Below, piece by piece: positions 1 to 7,212 of a stretch of DNA of 55,538 nucleotides. Source of the stretch: Lachnospiraceae bacterium. GTDB lineage: Bacteria > Bacillota > Clostridia > Lachnospirales > Lachnospiraceae. The position numbers were made by a program, and so were the translations under genes. How positions within the stretch are numbered: the first letter of the stretch is position 1; every line of letters begins with the position of its first letter. The notes under the pieces are model-generated. The model did not search any database. It was not told the origin of the DNA and saw only the letters and a list, made by a program, of their open reading frames with translations. The stretch spans positions 1 to 55,538 of the forward strand of contig JAJQDT010000072.1 in the NCBI GenBank assembly GCA_021202075.1. The letters run 5' to 3'.

Positions 1-54
1 ACCCTCGACCTCTCGGATGCGAACCGAACGCTCTCCCAGCTGAGCTACAAGCCC
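1..54 (-). tRNA. tRNA-Ala (anticodon CGC), cut by window edge
   Basis: Read on the minus strand, the sequence has a 7-nt acceptor 5' half (GGGCTTG), TA, a D-stem GCTC/GAGC with the usual AGCTGGGA loop, and an anticodon stem TTCGG/CCGAG. The loop TTCGCAT places CGC at positions 34-36, which reads the Ala codon GCG. G3 is present, but its expected U70 partner lies outside the window. The T-arm is cut at base 1, so the 3' half is not visible. It lies just downstream of tRNA-Val, probably in the same transcript. Confidence 0.87.
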
Positions 55-101
55 ATATATTGTATTGTAATCTCTATCCAATGATTCCAGGAGATTACCA
101 G

Positions 102-175
102 TGGAAGTAAGGAGGCTCGAACTCCTGACCTTTCGCGTGTGAGGCGAACGCTCATCCCAGCTGAGCTATACTTCC
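102..175 (-). tRNA. tRNA-Val (anticodon CAC)
   Basis: A complete cloverleaf is visible: acceptor GGAAGTA pairs with TACTTCC, D-stem GCTC/GAGC, anticodon stem TTCGC/GCGAA, T-stem AGGAG/CTCCT with loop TTCGAGC, and discriminator A. The anticodon loop CTCACAC gives CAC, which reads GUG (Val). The 3' CCA is not encoded. It is followed 47 nt later by tRNA-Ala and preceded by a good promoter. Confidence 0.95.
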
Positions 176-200
176 CTGACTTTTCTGTCGAACATGACTT

Positions 201-228
201 ATTATACACGTTTTTTTCAAAAATACAA
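201..228 (-). promoter_or_regulatory. Promoter for the tRNA-Val/tRNA-Ala transcript
   Basis: On the minus strand there is a -35-like TTGTAT (223-228), a 16-bp spacer and a perfect -10 TATAAT (201-206), about 20 nt before the 5' end of tRNA-Val. The position and match to sigma-A consensus fit a stable-RNA promoter. Confidence 0.7.
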
Positions 229-320
229 GAGGAAATTTTCATTTTGCCCGCAAATTCTCCTGCAAATTTTGTTTTGCGTAATTATAGTTTGCGTTAGAAT
301 TGTTTTGGTTTGTGACCGTA

Positions 321-458
321 TCACTCGCAGTGTCCCTTGCAGTGTCCGCAGTCCCCGCCGCACTGGAAGGATTTCCCGGCCTTTTTATCTTTTATCATGC
401 CTCGAATGATCAGCACCACGATCACCACGAGGATTCCGCCCACCAATAATGTGCCCAT
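321..458 (-). CDS. FeoB-associated Cys-rich membrane protein (45 aa)
   Basis: A 45-residue ORF starts at an ATG preceded by a GGAGGG ribosome site. Residues 3-18 form a single hydrophobic helix (LLVGGILVVIVVLII). A short basic stretch follows, then a Cys cluster with four Cys at 33, 37, 40 and 44, interspersed with His39 and His43. This matches the FeoB-associated Cys-rich membrane protein family, found next to feoB in Firmicutes. The family is thought to help ferrous iron transport, perhaps by metal or electron handling at the membrane; its exact role is not established. It lies 296 bp downstream of feoB on the same strand, probably as the last gene of the feo operon. Confidence 0.85.
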   Translation of the reverse strand: MGTLLVGGILVVIVVLIIRGMIKDKKAGKSFQCGGDCGHCKGHCE

Positions 459-533
459 TCCTGTCCCTCCTTACATACCCGTCTTCAGAAGTTAACACTG
501 AAACGAATTTCTTTTTACTTCTGAATTGATTTC

Positions 534-579
534 ACCCATCCGGCGCCGGACGCCCAATGGCGACCGGTACCGGATGGGT
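534..579. repeat. Inverted repeat between feoB and the small Feo protein
   Basis: A perfect 10-bp inverted repeat, ACCCATCCGG (534-543) and CCGGATGGGT (570-579), encloses a 26-nt GC-rich loop. It could form a strong hairpin in the feo transcript. Neither strand has a T-run straight after the stem, so it is not a canonical terminator. It may be a processing or mRNA-stability element between feoB and the distal gene. No other gene is seen in 459-754. Confidence 0.55.
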
Positions 580-754
580 CTGAATTATACACAAGCCCTG
601 ACAGATTGTCAATGCTTCAAAGCTATGCGAAATCTCTATTGTTCCCTTATCGCTCCCATAACGATTGCAGGTCACATCTCAACCAGGTTTTGTTACGTTT
701 GTCTGCTATCTGTACGAAACCTGTTTTGTCAGCTGTGATTATTCGTTATTTTGC

Positions 755-3274
755 TCACGCTCTTGCAGCTGCGCCTGCTTTTACTGCCTTCTTGTTCGGA
801 TCCGGACGAACCAGCATGTAGACGAACGCAACAACGATTGCTATCGCTACGATGGTGAAGATGCCGAAGCTGCACTCGCCGGTGGCCAGGCCGGCCAGCT
901 GGTATACAACCAGAGATACCAGATACGCGAAGCCGCACTGATAGCCGATCGCGAACCAGAACCATTTCATATTGTTCATTTCACGCTTGATGGCGCCCAT
1001 TGCCGCGAAACACGGTGCACACAGCAGGTTAAAGAGCAGGAAGGAGAATCCGGCTGCCACAGAGGAGCCGCCTGTTACAAATGCCGCCTGCATATTCTGC
1101 CATACCGTGCCGTCGCCGTTCGCGTAGAGGATACCCATCGTACCTACGATGTTCTCCTTTGCCACCAGACCGGTGATGGAAGCCACGGTCGCCTGCCAGT
1201 TGCCCCAGCCCTGCGGGATGAAGATCCAGGAAATCGCGCCGCCGATGGCTGCCAGAATGCTGGAGTCGATCTCGTCCTCCGCCAGCATGCGGAAGCCGTC
1301 TTCCGCAAATCCAAAATAGGTCGTGAACCAGATCACGATGGTCGAGAGCAGGATGATGGTTCCGGCCTTCTTGATGAAGGACCAGCCGCGCTCCCACATG
1401 CTGCGGAGCACCGCGCTGACCTTCGGCCAGTGGTAAGCCGGGAGCTCCATGACGAACGGAGCCGGGTCGCCGGAGAACATTTTTGTTTTCTTCAGGATGA
1501 TACCGGAGCAGATGACTGCAGCCACGCCGATGAAGTACGCAGCGGTCGCGATCAGCGGATTGCCGCCGAGGAGCGCACCTGCTACCATCGCGATAAACGG
1601 AACCTTCGCACCGCAGGGGATGAAGGTTGTCGTCATGATTGTCATCCGGCGGTCTTTTTCATTTTCAATCGTACGGCTTGCCATAACGCCCGGAACGCCG
1701 CAGCCCATGCTGACGAGCATCGGGATGAAGGATTTTCCGGAAAGGCCGAATCTGCGGAAGATGCGGTCCAGGATGAACGCGATACGCGCCATGTAGCCAC
1801 AGTACTCAAGGAAGGCAAGCAGGATAAACAGTACCAGCATCTGCGGAACGAAGCCAAGCACCGCGCCGATACCGGCTACGATACCGTCGAGAACCAGGCC
1901 GGACAGCCAGTCCGCGCAGTTCAGCGCGTTCAGCGCGCTCTCAAAAAGCATCGGGATACTCGGGATGTAGACGCCGTAATCTCCCATCTCCGGAGCGGTA
2001 TATTCATAGACTGCGTATACCTCTGCCGCAGCAGTCAGGTCTTCGTAGGTCGCCTCTGCGTCAGAGACCTCAAGGGTTTCTTCATCTTCTACGGTATACT
2101 GGGCAACGCTGTCCTCATCAAACAGGGCGATCAGTTCGGTCAGCGCATCCGCTGCCGCGTCCGCGTCATACTCTTCCGATTCCTCGTCGAGCGCCTCTGC
2201 GATGGCGTCTACGTCCATGCCCTGCTCAGATGCGTAATCGATAAATCCGGTCACGACCTCTGCCGCGCCCGCGTACTCTTCGTCCGCCTCTGACCAGCTC
2301 GCCGTGCCCATGCCAAAGAGATGGAAGCCATCGCCGAAAAGGTTATCATTGGTCCAGTCCGTCGCCGCCGCACCGATCGTCGACATTGCGATATAGTAAA
2401 CGAGGAACATGACGAGTGCGAAAATCGGCAGAGCCAGGATTCGGTTCGTCACGATCCGGTCGATCTTATCCGAGGTCGTCAGTTTTTCCTTCGCCGCGAC
2501 TTTTTTCACACAGGAATCGATAATAGAGGAAATATATGCATAGCGCTCACTCGTGATGATGCTCTCGGTGTCATCGTCAAATGCCGCTTCGAGCGCCTTA
2601 ATCTCTTCCGTAACATTCGGCGCGCTCTTCATCTGCTCCGCGATCTTTTCATCCTTCTCCAGCAGCTTAATCGCAAAGAACCGCTTCTGTGCGTCCGGAA
2701 CGCTGCTGCCGAGCTTCTCTTCTACCTTCTCAATCGCACTCTCCAGCTCATCCGCGAACTTATGTACCCGGCTCACGGCTTTTTTCGCCTTCGCCGCTGC
2801 GACCGCTTTTTTCGAAAGCTCGTCGATACCGGTGCCCTTCATGGCGGATATCTCAACTACGTCACAGCCAAGGCTCTTCGCGAGCGCCTTTGTGTTGATC
2901 TTGTCGCCGCTCTTCTCCACCAGGTCCATCATGTTGACCGCGAGAACCACCGGGATGCCCAGCTCAATCACCTGTGTGGACAGGTAAAGGTTCCGCTCAA
3001 TATTCGTACCGTCGATGATATTGATAATCGCGTCCGGATGCTCATTGATAATGTAATTTCTCGCTACGACCTCCTCCAGTGTGTATGGAGAGAGGGAATA
3101 AATTCCCGGAAGGTCCATGATCTCGACATCCTTCTGGCCCCTGAGCTTTCCGCCTTTTTTCTCGACGGTCACGCCCGGCCAGTTGCCCACGTACTGATTC
3201 GAGCCGGTCAGGGCATTGAACAATGTGGTCTTTCCACAGTTCGGGTTGCCGGCAAGTGCAATTTTAATCGCCAT
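755..3274 (-). CDS. feoB: Ferrous iron transport protein B (FeoB)
   Basis: GTP-gated inner-membrane Fe(II) transporter, 839 aa. The start is the ATG at 3274, preceded by AGGAGG; an upstream in-frame ATG nine codons earlier has no ribosome site. The N-terminal G domain shows G1 GNPNCGKT (residues 9-16), G3 DLPG (54-57), G4 NMMD (114-117) and G5 SAMKGTG (143-149), followed by the helical NFeoB segment. TM1 begins near 278. The conserved core follows, with GCGVPG (524-529) and the second gate motif FIPCGAKVPF (551-560). Odd point: an acidic, Asp/Glu/Ala-rich segment of about 110 residues (about 325-437) sits between TM1 and the next membrane segment, larger than in typical FeoB and predicted to be outside the cell. 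The gene is third in feoA-feoA-feoB, with a 20-bp tandem repeat array in front of it. Confidence 0.97.
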   Translation of the reverse strand: MAIKIALAGNPNCGKTTLFNALTGSNQYVGNWPGVTVEKKGGKLRGQKDVEIMDLPGIYSLSPYTLEEVVARNYIINEHPDAIINIIDGTNIERNLYLSTQVIELGIPVVLAVNMMDLVEKSGDKINTKALAKSLGCDVVEISAMKGTGIDELSKKAVAAAKAKKAVSRVHKFADELESAIEKVEEKLGSSVPDAQKRFFAIKLLEKDEKIAEQMKSAPNVTEEIKALEAAFDDDTESIITSERYAYISSIIDSCVKKVAAKEKLTTSDKIDRIVTNRILALPIFALVMFLVYYIAMSTIGAAATDWTNDNLFGDGFHLFGMGTASWSEADEEYAGAAEVVTGFIDYASEQGMDVDAIAEALDEESEEYDADAAADALTELIALFDEDSVAQYTVEDEETLEVSDAEATYEDLTAAAEVYAVYEYTAPEMGDYGVYIPSIPMLFESALNALNCADWLSGLVLDGIVAGIGAVLGFVPQMLVLFILLAFLEYCGYMARIAFILDRIFRRFGLSGKSFIPMLVSMGCGVPGVMASRTIENEKDRRMTIMTTTFIPCGAKVPFIAMVAGALLGGNPLIATAAYFIGVAAVICSGIILKKTKMFSGDPAPFVMELPAYHWPKVSAVLRSMWERGWSFIKKAGTIILLSTIVIWFTTYFGFAEDGFRMLAEDEIDSSILAAIGGAISWIFIPQGWGNWQATVASITGLVAKENIVGTMGILYANGDGTVWQNMQAAFVTGGSSVAAGFSFLLFNLLCAPCFAAMGAIKREMNNMKWFWFAIGYQCGFAYLVSLVVYQLAGLATGECSFGIFTIVAIAIVVAFVYMLVRPDPNKKAVKAGAAARA

Positions 3275-3320
3275 TTTCTCCTCCTTCTTTCTGAAAGCCA
3301 AAAACAGAATTGGTTTTCTT

Positions 3321-3450
3321 TCCCTGATATCTGTTTTGTTGTCCTGATATTTGTTTTATTATTCTGATATCAGTTTTATTACCCTGATATTCGTTCTGTT
3401 ATCCTGATATCTGTTTTATTTTCCTGATAATTGTTTTATCTTCCTGATAA
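3321..3450. repeat. 20-bp tandem repeat array upstream of feoB
   Basis: CTGATA recurs at 3324, 3344, 3364, 3384, 3404, 3424 and 3444, an exact 20-bp period over seven units. The consensus is roughly TTCCTGATATCTGTTTTATT. One unit contains the perfect palindrome CTGATATCAG (3364-3373). The array fills most of the 313-bp gap between feoA (ends 3588) and feoB (starts 3274) and is AT-rich. A 20-bp spacing is close to two helical turns, so every unit would face nearly the same side of the DNA. The rest of the gap (3451-3587) shows no gene. Confidence 0.9.
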
Positions 3451-3587
3451 AAATCCGTCCGAGCTAACCGTCCGGTAAAAATATAAGAACCCTTTTCCCC
3501 GGATTCTCTCATGATGCCAGATCAATCTCCCGGATGCTGCAAGATTCTTTCACTGCGCCGGATCGGTTATCCGCATTGCCAACACAA

Positions 3588-3809
3588 TCAGGAAACCTGG
3601 ATCATCTCAGCGTCTTCCTTGCGAAGCGAGAGCTCATATCCTCTGACCGTCACCTCGACCGGATCGCCGAGCGGTGCAACCTTGCGGACAAAAATCTCAA
3701 CACCTTTCGTAATCCCCATGTCCATAATCCGTCTCTTTACCGGACCATCCCCGGTGAGCTTCTCCACCTTGACGGTCGAACCGACCGCCGCATCTCTCAA
3801 TGTTTTCAT
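3588..3809 (-). CDS. feoA: FeoA domain protein (second copy)
   Basis: A 73-residue SH3-like FeoA protein, the small cytosolic partner of FeoB. The ATG at 3809 has GGAGG seven bases upstream; an in-frame ATG four codons earlier overlaps that ribosome site and was rejected. Family features are the N-terminal LRDAAVGSTVKVEKL strand region, the RRIMDMGITKGVEIFV core (the usual 'R.LGl..G..v.v' FeoA pattern) and DPVEVTVRGYELSLRK near the end. It begins 17 bp after the first feoA ends, so the two are co-transcribed. Two single-domain FeoA proteins in a row are common in Clostridia. Confidence 0.93.
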   Translation of the reverse strand: MKTLRDAAVGSTVKVEKLTGDGPVKRRIMDMGITKGVEIFVRKVAPLGDPVEVTVRGYELSLRKEDAEMIQVS

Positions 3810-3826
3810 AATATCCTCCATTCTAC

Positions 3827-4036
3827 CTAAACCATGATGTGATTCGCCATCTCCTTGCCGATTGCGACGCGAGAGTCCTTAATGTTCACAATCAGATTCC
3901 CGCTGGCTTCTGAAATGATGGTGACCGCGCTGCCCACAACGAATCCAAGCTTCTCGAGAAACAGTCTGGTCTCTTCCTTTCCGCCAATTCTCTTAATCGT
4001 GTTCTCTTCCCCTTTCTTTGCCATGGAAAGCGGCAT
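3827..4036 (-). CDS. feoA: FeoA domain protein (first copy)
   Basis: First gene of the feo operon, 69 aa. The ATG at 4036 follows an AAAGGAG site; an earlier in-frame start (4105) would lie upstream of the mapped -10 box and is not used. The protein begins MPLSMAKKGEENTIKRI and contains the FeoA core LEKLGFVVGSAVTII and a C-terminal NLIVNIKDSRVAIGKEMAN, which matches the FeoA end pattern. It is divergent from its second copy. It probably acts with FeoB in the cytosol, as known for the family. Confidence 0.92.
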   Translation of the reverse strand: MPLSMAKKGEENTIKRIGGKEETRLFLEKLGFVVGSAVTIISEASGNLIVNIKDSRVAIGKEMANHIMV

Positions 4037-4087
4037 ACAATCCTCTCCTTTCAAACGGCTGTGGTATGCCCACATCTTCTGTTCGCA

Positions 4088-4103
4088 GTTAGTATACTCT
4101 AAC
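4088..4103. promoter_or_regulatory. DtxR-type operator over the feo -10 box (predicted)
   Basis: The 16-bp sequence GTTAGTATACTCTAAC has inverted arms GTTAG/CTAAC around AGTATACT, itself a palindrome. It covers the feo -10 box. The divergent regulator promoter carries a related half, GGTATACTAAC (4154-4164), also on its -10 box. A shared palindromic motif on both promoters beside a DtxR-family gene suggests metal-dependent repression and autoregulation. This is inferred from position and symmetry. Confidence 0.65.
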
Positions 4104-4119
4104 ATTTTGCGTACGTCAA
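4091..4119 (-). promoter_or_regulatory. feo operon promoter
   Basis: On the minus strand, TTGACG (4114-4119), a 17-bp spacer and TATACT (4091-4096), 55 nt upstream of the first feoA ATG. It is a near-consensus sigma-A promoter. Confidence 0.85.
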
Positions 4120-4132
4120 GAGGATTTTTTCC

Positions 4133-4161
4133 TTTACGTTTTTTTAATTTGATGGTATACT
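4133..4161 (+). promoter_or_regulatory. Promoter of the DtxR-family regulator
   Basis: TTTACG (4133-4138), a 17-bp spacer and TATACT (4156-4161), followed 34 nt later by the regulator ATG. Its -10 box and flank (GTATACTAACT) repeat the feo operator half-site. Confidence 0.78.
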
Positions 4162-4195
4162 AACTATATTTCATAGTGTATTGCGAGGTATCAAA

Positions 4196-4579
4196 ATGAG
4201 TGCAACAAACGAATCTGCTGAAAACTATCTTGAGACGATTCTCATTCTGAGCGAGAGACTCCCGGTGGTGCGCTCTGTCGACATTGCCACGGAGCTCGGT
4301 TTTAAAAAGTCCAGCGTCAGTATCGCGATGAAGAATCTCCGGATGAAGAACCACATTACGGTATCCGATGCAGGCTTCATCACGCTGACAGAATCCGGAA
4401 AAGCGATTGCCGATGAGATTTACGAGCGGCACAAATGGATTTCCTCCTGGCTGATTTCCCTCGGCGTAGATGAAAAGATCGCGACGGAGGACGCATGCAA
4501 GATGGAGCATGTCATCAGCCGTGAGAGTTTTGAAGCCATCAAGGAGCACATCCATCTCTCTTCAGACGCCGCGAAATGA
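4196..4579 (+). CDS. DtxR/MntR-family metal-dependent transcriptional regulator
   Basis: A 127-residue regulator; ATG at 4196 with a GAGG site, preferred over an in-frame TTG five codons upstream. Residues 1-65 form the winged helix (ENYLETILIL, then SVDIATELGFKKSSVSIAMKNL as the HTH). Residues 70-120 form the dimerisation/metal domain. Metal-site residues by comparison with DtxR: His79, Cys101, Glu104 and His105 (motif ACKMEH), so it carries the DtxR/IdeR-like Cys rather than the MntR Glu. The N-terminal ligand position (Met10 in DtxR, Asp8 in MntR) is Asn10 here. There is no C-terminal SH3 domain. Divergent placement and shared operator motifs suggest it represses feo with Fe(II); the metal is inferred. 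Confidence 0.9.
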   Translation: MSATNESAENYLETILILSERLPVVRSVDIATELGFKKSSVSIAMKNLRMKNHITVSDAGFITLTESGKAIADEIYERHKWISSWLISLGVDEKIATEDACKMEHVISRESFEAIKEHIHLSSDAAK

Positions 4580-4699
4580 AGCGTCAGGAACATTCTTTTT
4601 CTCTGCAATCACAGAGAAGTGAATTTTTGCCCATTCACATGGCGCAGCTTCATAAACACATATCTTCACGGCCCCGACGCATAAGATAGTATAAAAACA

Positions 4700-4738
4700 G
4701 CCGCCCCCGGGAATCTTCGGGGGGCGGCGGGAGTTTTT
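4700..4738 (+). terminator. Terminator-like hairpin immediately before the subtilase ATG
   Basis: GCCGCCCCC (4700-4708) pairs with GGGGGCGGC (4720-4728), followed by GGGAG and T5 (4734-4738). It would end the regulator transcript. The subtilase ATG is the next base after the T-run, and the only ribosome-site candidate (GGGAG, 4729-4733) lies directly against the stem. A possible promoter (TAGTATAAA, about 4688-4696) just upstream would place this hairpin at the 5' end of the subtilase mRNA. Confidence 0.65.
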
Positions 4739-6799
4739 ATGAGTCCGACGCCCCTCATTCCTCCGCTTTCGGAGGACTATTCTGACATTATTGTTCGACG
4801 TTCTTCTGATTCTTCTTTTTTTCATTCCATCTTTCCGCCCTCCGGCACACAAAACCTGCCTGATTCATTCGCTTACGCAGCTTTTTCCCGGCAGGCTGAT
4901 ATGCAGGCTCAGGCAGCGGGTGATCGATATGCACTGACTGATGCACAGGTGCAGACTGCGGGCGGGCAAAGCACATCAGCCGATGCGCAGGCTCAGACTG
5001 CGGACGGACGATACACACCGACTGATGCGCTGGCTCAGACTGCGGGCGGGCGATACGCGCAGATTGTCAACAATCAATATACCATCTTATACGCGCCGCT
5101 CTCCGAACATCTGGCCACAGTAGAAGAAATCGGCTATTCTGCAGTTCCCAAACTATTTACTGAAATCAACGTCGTGAGCCTGGAAGCGGCCGGTATTTTA
5201 CCGGTTCGCATCCGGTCCGGCCTCGAGCTGTCCGGCGCCGGCGTGTTGATCGGATTTCTGGATTCAGGCATTGACTATACGCACCCCGCGTTTCGGAATC
5301 CGGACGGTACGACCCGGATCCTGCGGCTCTGGGATCAGGCGGATACAAGAGGAGCACCGCCGGAGGGAATCGCTTATGGCACGGAATTTACGCAAAATGA
5401 CATCAACCGGGCGCTCTTTTACGCACTGCCCGGTTCCAGTCTGGCCGAACCTCTTTCTGAGAATTCCATTCTGATTCCGGAACGGGATCCGCACGGCCAC
5501 GGCACAGCAGTCGCCGGTATCGCCTGCGGAAGTCCGGATGGCGGGGAAGGCTTTACCGGCGTCGCGCCGGAAAGCGCCATCGCGTTCGTGCGCCTGAAGA
5601 ACGCAAAACAATATCTGCGGGAGTATTTTCGAATTCCGGAAGAAGCGGCCGCGTATCAGGAAAATGATCTGATGCTGGGCGTCCGCTATCTCCTTGACTG
5701 TGCCAGTAATCTTTCCATGCCTCTGGTCATCTGTATGTCCCTTGGAAGCAGCCAGGGCGGGCATACCGGAGACACGCCGCTTGAGGAAGTCCTGGATGCC
5801 GCACTGTATGCAGGAAGCGTCTCACAGTTCCCCGGGATTTCGCTACATATGGGCAATCCTCCCCGGTTTTCCGACGAATCGATATCCGCAAACAGTGGCT
5901 CGCTACTCCCCGGGAATTCGCTGTCCATGGGCAGCGTCTGTGCGGTCACGGGAACCGGGAATGAAGCCGGACTCGGCCATCATTTCTACGGACAGCTCCG
6001 GCGCCCGGCGGACACAGTCGACGCGGAGCTTCTCATTGAACAGGAGACGGATGGCTTTTCCATCGAATTCTGGGCGGATGCCCCGGATTTGTTCCGCATC
6101 GGCCTTACCTCCCCGCTCGGGGAAACCATCTCCCCCATCACGCCCGATCAGGGCTTTTCAAGAGAGTTTTCTTTCTTGCTCGAACGAAGCCGGATCTCTC
6201 TTTCCTGGTCTGCCGGGGAACGCCCCGAAGGCTCGCAGGTGATTCTGCTGCGTTTCGCGAATCCGACCCCCGGCATCTGGCGTATCCGTGTGGAAGGTCT
6301 GAATGTTTCCACAGGACAATTTCATCTGTGGCTGCCCATAAGCGGACTGGTCAGCCCGGGCATTCGATTCCTCGCGGCAAATGAAGACACGACTCTCGTC
6401 ATCCCTGCCTGCGCCAGCCGCCCCCTGGCCGTCGGCGTCTGGAATGCCTACAGCAGCAGTCTCTACCCGCACTCCGGCCGCGGCTATACGCGAAACGGCC
6501 TGATCCGGCCGGATTTTGTATCCCCGGGCGTCCGGGTCACCTGTCCGGCAGCCCAGGGCGGATATTCCTCCATTACCGGCTCCTGCGCGGCAAGTGCGCT
6601 CACTGCCGGAGCCGCCGCGCTGCTCCTTGATGGCGGTCTCCGTCAAACTCCTCCGCGCCTGTTTTCCAGTGAAGAATTAAAAGAGCTGTTCCTGCGGGGA
6701 ATCCGGCAGGACGCCGGGCTCACATACCCGAATCCTTCCTGGGGATACGGGATTCTGAACCTGTTCGACGCCTGGCTAAATGGCAGGCAGGCCCTCTGA
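4739..6799 (+). CDS. S8 subtilisin-family protein (CspA-like) with Cys at the catalytic Ser position
   Basis: 686 aa, no signal peptide. It resembles the clostridial CspA-like S8 group: a short N-terminal region (DYSDIIVR, then NNQYTILYAP and GYSAVPKLFTEINVVSLEAAGI) followed by the protease domain. Catalytic Asp175 is in FLDSGIDYTHPAF, His254 in DPHGHGTAVAG and the oxyanion Asn408 in GTGNEAG. The Ser motif, usually GTSxA, reads GSCAASALTAG, so residue 616 is Cys (codon TGC). The protein may be a thiol-subtilisin or a pseudoprotease, as known for some Csp proteins. Two insertions look repeat-born: four 14-aa units (residues 54-109), and a segment near 362-398 with the related pair FPGISLHMG/LPGNSLSMG. 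Typical Csp substrates concern spore germination, but nothing here proves such a role. Confidence 0.88.
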   Translation: MSPTPLIPPLSEDYSDIIVRRSSDSSFFHSIFPPSGTQNLPDSFAYAAFSRQADMQAQAAGDRYALTDAQVQTAGGQSTSADAQAQTADGRYTPTDALAQTAGGRYAQIVNNQYTILYAPLSEHLATVEEIGYSAVPKLFTEINVVSLEAAGILPVRIRSGLELSGAGVLIGFLDSGIDYTHPAFRNPDGTTRILRLWDQADTRGAPPEGIAYGTEFTQNDINRALFYALPGSSLAEPLSENSILIPERDPHGHGTAVAGIACGSPDGGEGFTGVAPESAIAFVRLKNAKQYLREYFRIPEEAAAYQENDLMLGVRYLLDCASNLSMPLVICMSLGSSQGGHTGDTPLEEVLDAALYAGSVSQFPGISLHMGNPPRFSDESISANSGSLLPGNSLSMGSVCAVTGTGNEAGLGHHFYGQLRRPADTVDAELLIEQETDGFSIEFWADAPDLFRIGLTSPLGETISPITPDQGFSREFSFLLERSRISLSWSAGERPEGSQVILLRFANPTPGIWRIRVEGLNVSTGQFHLWLPISGLVSPGIRFLAANEDTTLVIPACASRPLAVGVWNAYSSSLYPHSGRGYTRNGLIRPDFVSPGVRVTCPAAQGGYSSITGSCAASALTAGAAALLLDGGLRQTPPRLFSSEELKELFLRGIRQDAGLTYPNPSWGYGILNLFDAWLNGRQAL
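4898..5065 (+). repeat. Four 42-bp tandem repeats inside the subtilase gene
   Basis: Four in-frame copies of a 14-residue unit: DMQAQAAGDRYALT, DAQVQTAGGQSTSA, DAQAQTADGRYTPT and DALAQTAGGRYAQI. They interrupt the region that in relatives runs straight into the Q-Y-T-I-L strand, so they look like an internal expansion. Confidence 0.9.
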
Positions 6800-6895
6800 T
6801 TCCCGCACATTCGAACATTTTCGATCTTCCAGGAAGCACAATTTCCGGCTTAACGCATAGAATACACTGTAAATCAATTCTCGGAGGACTTCGAA

Positions 6896-7111
6896 ATGAG
6901 TGATTTAGCAGGTACAAACTGCGGATGTGGATGCGGATGTGACAGCGGAACTGGCAACTCCATCCTGTGGGTTCTCATCCTCCTGATCCTTTTCGGCGGC
7001 AACGGATGCGGCAATTCCTTCGGCGGCGATAACAGCTGTCTGTGGATCATCCTCCTGCTGTGCTGCTGCGGCGGATGCGGTTCGTCCCTCTGCGGAAGCT
7101 GCGGCTGCTAA
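6896..7111 (+). CDS. Small Cys/Gly-rich membrane peptide (71 aa)
   Basis: ATG at 6896 with a perfect GGAGGA site. Layout: a CGCGCGC cluster (residues 9-15), a hydrophobic segment ILWVLILLILF (about 23-33), a GNGCGNSFGGDN stretch, a second hydrophobic segment CLWIILLLCCC (about 48-58) and a CGGCG/CGSCGC tail. About a fifth of the residues are Cys. Small proteins of this style are common in gut Clostridia and are sometimes annotated 'chorion class high-cysteine protein' for composition only. Function is unknown. It follows the subtilase by 96 bp and has no relation to it that I can see. Confidence 0.72.
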   Translation: MSDLAGTNCGCGCGCDSGTGNSILWVLILLILFGGNGCGNSFGGDNSCLWIILLLCCCGGCGSSLCGSCGC

Positions 7112-7130
7112 AGCAGACGCCGGCGCAATC

Positions 7131-7162
7131 GAAAAAGCCGACGGTGGAACTCCACCGTCGGC
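7131..7162 (-). terminator. Rho-independent terminator
   Basis: A perfect 12-bp stem, GCCGACGGTGGA (7137-7148) and TCCACCGTCGGC (7151-7162), with a 2-nt loop. On the minus strand it is followed by T5 (7132-7136), ending transcripts of the 7213-7467 gene. It also sits 26 nt past the plus-strand Cys-rich gene and may block read-through in both directions. Confidence 0.88.
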
Positions 7163-7212
7163 AATCCGACTCAATAAAAATTCACATAACAATTCCTGAT
7201 GACACCCGGACT

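Noticed and set aside
665..2293. 542-aa plus-strand open frame opposite feoB
   Set aside because: It lies antisense to the well-conserved FeoB frame, has no ribosome site and a His/Arg/Asp-rich composition typical of a reverse-frame shadow in a GC-biased gene.
4562..4852. 96-aa minus-strand open frame between the regulator and the subtilase
   Set aside because: Basic, low-complexity translation across the hairpin with no ribosome site; overlaps both neighbours.
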